NCBI GenBank assembly: GCA_044867785.1
Contig: JBIOVM010000170.1
Span: forward strand, 38,120-102,119
Direction of reading: 5' to 3'
DNA length: 64,000 bases
DNA from: DASRDR01 sp044867785
GTDB lineage: Bacteria > Methylomirabilota > Methylomirabilia > Rokubacteriales > DASRDR01
In this document: piece after piece, positions 60,640 to 64,000 of the stretch
Layout of the letters: the number at the start of each line of letters is the position of its first letter
How positions within the stretch are numbered: the first letter of the stretch is position 1
Program-made: the position numbers and the translations under genes
Notes under the pieces: generated by a model
Told to the model about the DNA's origin: nothing
The model's input: the letters and a program-made list of their open reading frames with translations, nothing else
Databases searched by the model: none

Positions 60640-61822
60640 GGCGCGGCTCGTCCTTCGCCGGCAGCGGGAGGCGCGGATCCGCGGCGGCCATCCCTGGGTG
60701 TACCGCTCCGATGTCCTCCGGCTGGACGGCGCCTGGCGCGACGACGAAGCCGTGACCGTCTGCGCCGCCGACGGCGCGGTGCTGGGGCGGGGCTTCTACA
60801 ACCCTCGCCCGCAGATCGTGTGCCGCCTGCTCACGCGGCACGACGAGCCCGTCGACGACGCGCTCCTTCGCCGACGCCTGGAGGCCGCCTGCGCGCTTCG
60901 CCGGGCGCTCGCCTACGACGGGGACGCCAGCCGCGTCGTCTTCGGCGACGGCGACGCCATCCCCGGCCTGATCCTCGACCGGTACGGGGACGTCCTCGTC
61001 CTCCAGGCGCTGATGCGCTGGAGCGCCGTCCGGGCCGAGCGGCTGGCCGCGCTCGCGGCCGAGGTCACCGGCGCCGGCGCGGTTTACCGCCGCGGGGACC
61101 CGACGGCGGCGGCGATCGAGGGCTTCGAGGACGAAAGCGGCTGGATCGTGGGACGCGCCGCGCCCGTCGCGCCGATCCGCGAGGGGCCCTGCCACTTCCG
61201 CGTGGACGTCGAAGGCGGTCAGAAGACCGGTTTCTACCTGGACCAGCGCGAGAACCGCGTCCGGGTCGCGGCCCGCGCCGGAGGTCGGGCCGTGCTCGAC
61301 GTTTTCTGCTACACGGGGGCTTTCGCCGCGTGGGCCCGCCGCGGGGGCGCGGCCTCCGTCCTGGCGGTCGACAGCTCGGCCGAGGCGTGCGCCCGGGCGC
61401 GCGACCACCTCGCCGAGAACGCCGCGCCGGGGCGCCCCGCGCCGTACGAGGTCCGAGAGGCGAACGCCTTCGACACCCTACGGGCCTTCGAGCGCGAGGG
61501 ACGGGGCTTCGACCTGGTGATCCTCGACCCGCCGCCCTTCACCCGGCGGCGCGCGGCGATCGCGGCGGCCCTGCGAGGGTACAAGGAGATCAACCTCCGC
61601 GCCTTGCGCTGCCTTCGCCCGGGCGGCCTGCTCGCGACGTTCTCGTGCTCGCACCACGTGAGCCCCGCCCTCTTCGAGGACGTCTGCCGAGCGGCCGCGG
61701 AGGATGTCGGCCGCCCCGTGCGGGTCGACGCGACCTTCGGGCAGGCCCGGGACCATCCGGTGCTCCTGGCGGCCCCCGAGACGCGCTATCTGACGGGCCT
61801 CTTCTTGGAGGTGCTGGAGTAG
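60638..61822 (+). CDS. rlmI: RlmI-like 23S rRNA cytosine methyltransferase
   Basis: A 394-residue enzyme with an N-terminal PUA-like domain (residues 1 to about 75: HPWVYRSDVLRLDG, VLGRGFYNPRPQIVCRLL), a linker domain (VFGDGDAIPGLILDRYG) and a Rossmann methyltransferase with GQKTGFYLDQRENR, VLDVFCYTGAFAAWARRG, LVILDPPPFTRRRAA and TFSCSHHVSPALF. RlmI makes m5C1962 in 23S rRNA; the exact site here is inferred. The TTG at 60638 gives MARLVLRRQREARIRGG, the normal family start, and lies in a repeat arm; a TTG at 60632 is also in frame. It overlaps dedA by 37 bases, tail to tail. Confidence 0.9.
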   Translation: MARLVLRRQREARIRGGHPWVYRSDVLRLDGAWRDDEAVTVCAADGAVLGRGFYNPRPQIVCRLLTRHDEPVDDALLRRRLEAACALRRALAYDGDASRVVFGDGDAIPGLILDRYGDVLVLQALMRWSAVRAERLAALAAEVTGAGAVYRRGDPTAAAIEGFEDESGWIVGRAAPVAPIREGPCHFRVDVEGGQKTGFYLDQRENRVRVAARAGGRAVLDVFCYTGAFAAWARRGGAASVLAVDSSAEACARARDHLAENAAPGRPAPYEVREANAFDTLRAFEREGRGFDLVILDPPPFTRRRAAIAAALRGYKEINLRALRCLRPGGLLATFSCSHHVSPALFEDVCRAAAEDVGRPVRVDATFGQARDHPVLLAAPETRYLTGLFLEVLE

Positions 61823-62460
61823 GCGGGCCCGGCCTCGGAGCGGGCCGCACGGCGGGCCCGAGCGCGCAGGAAGAGAAAGCCGGCCGCCAGGGCGGCGACG
61901 AGCAGGATCCCCGCCGCGACCAGGTTGTAGCCCATGAGGACCTGGCGGGCCCAGTCGAGATGGGTCCCGGCGAAGACGCCCAGGCCGACGACCAGCACGT
62001 TCCAGACGATGACCGAGACGCCGGACCACCAGAGCACCTTCCAGGCCGAGAAGCCGGCGAGCCCGGCGGCGGGCGTGACGAGGGCGCGGATCCCCGGGAA
62101 GAAGCGCGAGACCGCGATGGCCGGCGCGCCGTAGCGCGCGAACCAGCCCTCGAGGTGCGTCAGGCGATCGGCGCGAAGCCACCGGCCGAGCCGTCCGGCC
62201 AGGAGCGCGCGGCCGAAACGGCGCCCCAGCCAGAAGGTCGCCATGACGCCGGCCTGGGTCCCGGACACCGCCGCCACCACGACGAGCCAGCTGTCGACCT
62301 GGCCGCGGCCGGCCAGGAAACCCGCATAGACCGAGATCACGTCCGTCGGCCACGGCGGAAAGAAGCTCTCGAGGATGCAGCTCGCGAAGACGACCCCGTA
62401 GACGACGATCGCCGGGATGCCGGGATCGAGGACGAACTCGGCCAGGCGGTCCAGGCTCAC
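61786..62460 (-). CDS. dedA: DedA family membrane protein
   Basis: A 224-residue inner-membrane protein from a GTG at 62460. FASCILESFFPPWPTDVISV is the conserved DedA entry motif, GTQAGVMATFWLGRRFGRAL and WFARYGAPAIAVSRFFPGIR with ALVTPAAGLAGFSAWKVLWW follow, then two final helices. DedA/SNARE-associated proteins are thought to flip lipids such as undecaprenyl phosphate and support envelope stress resistance. The C-terminus is basic. A longer antisense-type extension of the frame upstream is not credible. Confidence 0.92.
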   Translation of the reverse strand: MSLDRLAEFVLDPGIPAIVVYGVVFASCILESFFPPWPTDVISVYAGFLAGRGQVDSWLVVVAAVSGTQAGVMATFWLGRRFGRALLAGRLGRWLRADRLTHLEGWFARYGAPAIAVSRFFPGIRALVTPAAGLAGFSAWKVLWWSGVSVIVWNVLVVGLGVFAGTHLDWARQVLMGYNLVAAGILLVAALAAGFLFLRARARRAARSEAGPAYSSTSKKRPVR

Positions 62461-62546
62461 CGACGTATCTCGGCTCCGGGGTGGTTGATCGGACGCCTCC
62501 TCGGGGCGGGCGCTCGGCCGGTGGCGGCGCGTGGGCTCACAACGCG

Positions 62547-63278
62547 CTAGGAGCCGGTCGCGCGGCGCTTCTCGCGGTCGATCGTGAACGAGAGAGCGAG
62601 GACGCGAGGCTCTTCGCCCACCTGGTGGTGGAACTCGAGCCTCAGCTCGCGGGCGTCCGCCCGGAGGCGCGGGACGTACACGAAGCCCTCGAGCCGCGCT
62701 CCGGGCAGGAGCGGTCCCGGCGGCAGCGCGTGGAGATAGATGTCGCCGTACGGCGGAGGCGCGGGGTAGTACCAGGGCCAGCCGTACCAGCCCCAATCCC
62801 ACGACGGATACCAGTACGGCTCCGGGACGACCGCCCGTCGCCGAAGGACCGGCGGCGCGCCGACGGCGGCGAGGCGGTCCCCGGCGGCGCCCCGCGCCCG
62901 GAGGATCCGCTCGACCTCGACCGGCGGCAGCGCCGTGTACTGGAAGCGCAGGTCGTCGAAGACTCGGAAGCTGCCGTAGTCGTACTGGAGCAGGCTCGCC
63001 GTCCCGTTCGTCAGGCTGACGAAGAACGGGGTGACGTAGTCGTCGAGGTACCAGGGGCTGCCGCGCCACGCCGAGGCTCGCACGGCCAGCTCGACGCTCT
63101 CGGCGGCCACGCTCGCCGTTCCCAGGGCCGGGTCGATCGCGACTCCCGGAGCGGGCACCGGCACGATGCGCGTCGTCGTGCAGCCCGCGAGGAGGAGCAG
63201 GGCGAGCCCCGCGCGCGCGCCACGCCCGACTCGCTGCGCAAGGCGGACGGGCACCGCGGCGCGGCGCGGCGGCGTCAC
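62547..63278 (-). CDS. Putative lipoprotein, Trp/Tyr-rich
   Basis: A 243-residue lipoprotein from a GTG that overlaps the alaS stop by four bases. The signal is GARAGLALLLLAGCTTTRIV with the lipobox Leu-Ala-Gly-Cys. The mature domain starts VELAVRASAWRGSPWYLDDY and carries a striking aromatic stretch (WYPSWDWGWYGWPWYYPAPP), then a beta-rich C-terminus (ALPPGPLLPGARLEGFVYVP). No family was recognised; such proteins are commonly envelope-located. Probable co-transcription with alaS. Confidence 0.75.
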   Translation of the reverse strand: MTPPRRAAVPVRLAQRVGRGARAGLALLLLAGCTTTRIVPVPAPGVAIDPALGTASVAAESVELAVRASAWRGSPWYLDDYVTPFFVSLTNGTASLLQYDYGSFRVFDDLRFQYTALPPVEVERILRARGAAGDRLAAVGAPPVLRRRAVVPEPYWYPSWDWGWYGWPWYYPAPPPYGDIYLHALPPGPLLPGARLEGFVYVPRLRADARELRLEFHHQVGEEPRVLALSFTIDREKRRATGS

Positions 63279-64000
63279 GCTCCGTTGGCGGCGCGCGCGA
63301 CCGTGTCGTAGACACCGGCGAGGGCGCGATCGAGCTCGGCGGGGTTCTTGCCACCGGCCTGGGCGAGATCCGGCCGCCCGCCCCCGCCGCCGCCGACCAC
63401 CTTGGCGACCTGCTGGATGAGCTTGTTGGCAGGGACTCGCGCGGTCAGATCCTTCGTGACGGCGCTGACAAGGTTGGTCGCGTTGTTCGTGACCGCGCCG
63501 AGCACGATCACGCCCGACCCCAGGCGCTCCCGGACGGAGTCCGCCACCGTGCGCAGGCCTTCGGGGTCGAGGCCGTCGAGGCGGGCGACCACGACGGGAA
63601 TCCCTGCCACCTCGCGGGCGCCCGCCACGAGGTCCTGAGCACGGCTCTTCGCCAGACGCGCCTCCAGCTCACCGAGCTGCTTCTCCAGGCCCTTCTGCTC
63701 GTCCAGGAGCTTCTGCACCCGACCCGGCAGCTCGAGCGCCGGAATGCGGAGCAGATCGGCCGCCTGCCGGAGCGCCTGCTCCTCCTGTCCGACGTGGGCG
63801 AGCGCCGCGCTCCCCGTCACCGCCTCGAGGCGCCGCACCCCGGACGCGACGGCGCCCTCCGTGGTGACCTTGAAGAGCCCGATCTGGCCGGTGGCGTCGA
63901 GGTGCGTGCCGCCGCAGAGCTCCGTGGAGAAGTCGCCGATCCGGATGACGCGGACGCGCTCCCCGTACTTCTCGCCGAAGAGCGCCATCGCGCCCATGCG
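63275..64000 (-). CDS. alaS: Alanine--tRNA ligase, C-terminal part (runs off right edge)
   Basis: The last 241 codons of alanyl-tRNA synthetase. RIGDFSTELCGGTHLDATGQ near the start is the editing-domain zinc motif (C-x-x-x-H part), followed by the long coiled coil (LLDEQKGLEKQLGELEARLA) and the C-Ala domain with VGGGGGGRPDLAQAGGKN, which helps bind the tRNA elbow. The catalytic core and first editing residues lie beyond position 64000. It attaches alanine to tRNA-Ala and clears mischarged Ser/Gly. Confidence 0.95.
   Translation of the reverse strand, partial: RMGAMALFGEKYGERVRVIRIGDFSTELCGGTHLDATGQIGLFKVTTEGAVASGVRRLEAVTGSAALAHVGQEEQALRQAADLLRIPALELPGRVQKLLDEQKGLEKQLGELEARLAKSRAQDLVAGAREVAGIPVVVARLDGLDPEGLRTVADSVRERLGSGVIVLGAVTNNATNLVSAVTKDLTARVPANKLIQQVAKVVGGGGGGRPDLAQAGGKNPAELDRALAGVYDTVARAANGA

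Overview
The window is a very GC-rich (roughly 70 percent by eye), gene-dense bacterial chromosome segment with many GTG/TTG starts, frequent 4-nt stop/start overlaps and Gram-negative envelope lipoproteins. The mix (hydantoinase HyuA/HyuB with a Liv-type binding protein, pyruvoyl arginine decarboxylase, TPR-cyclase signalling proteins) fits a Candidatus Rokubacteria / Methylomirabilota-like soil or subsurface bacterium; that assignment is inference, since there is no rRNA or tRNA in the window.

Layout. 0-8.5 kb: the start of an MFS transporter that runs off the left edge, a secreted repeat protein, then a leftward operon from a near-consensus promoter at 8.5 kb: Liv-type binding protein, hyuA, hyuB, an SDR and two RidA-like proteins, a catabolic module for an amide or cyclic amide. 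8.6-14.4 kb: a broken YciI-like gene, a metallo-beta-lactamase/PAS pair, and a leftward 5-oxoproline module (DUF1445, pxpB, pxpC, pxpA, HAD dehalogenase). 14.5-25.7 kb: a mixed region with a LarA-like racemase, bamD, an orphan OppD/OppF pair, two GNATs, an undescribed coupled gene pair ending in a DUF3892-like domain, and a B12-binding radical SAM enzyme. 25.7-34 kb: a 1391-residue regulator fusing a sigma-54 AAA+ module to a dead cyclase-like domain, a STAND ATPase and TPRs; an ABC-F protein; small enzymes.

33.4-42.3 kb: an aspartate-family group (alanine-type aminotransferase, homoserine dehydrogenase, aspartate kinase) split by an approximately 3.5-kb foreign-looking island (36.15-39.70 kb). 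The island is bracketed by a 250-bp direct repeat made of the hom 3' end plus the 3' end of a convergent methyltransferase gene. It carries hicB/hicA remnants, a TPR-nucleotide cyclase, a truncated cupin and a broken integron-type integrase.

42-54 kb: two exported TPR proteins, RarA, Ddl, MurG-like, a hydrolase-cyclase fusion, LOG and a DMT exporter. 54-64 kb: a DNA glycosylase, an orphan binding protein, Maf, then a complete arginine-to-spermidine route as two divergent pairs (speD-speE leftward, pdaD-speB rightward), two methyltransferases, DedA, a lipoprotein and the 3' end of alaS.

A family of palindromic REP-like elements built on a 'ggggtcag' core occurs at 5.1, 14.5, 15.5 and 60.6 kb. 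Two of them have been co-opted into gene starts: one supplies the last HyuA codons, the hyuA stop, the hyuB start and the first HyuB codons, and one contains the likely TTG start of the RlmI-like gene.
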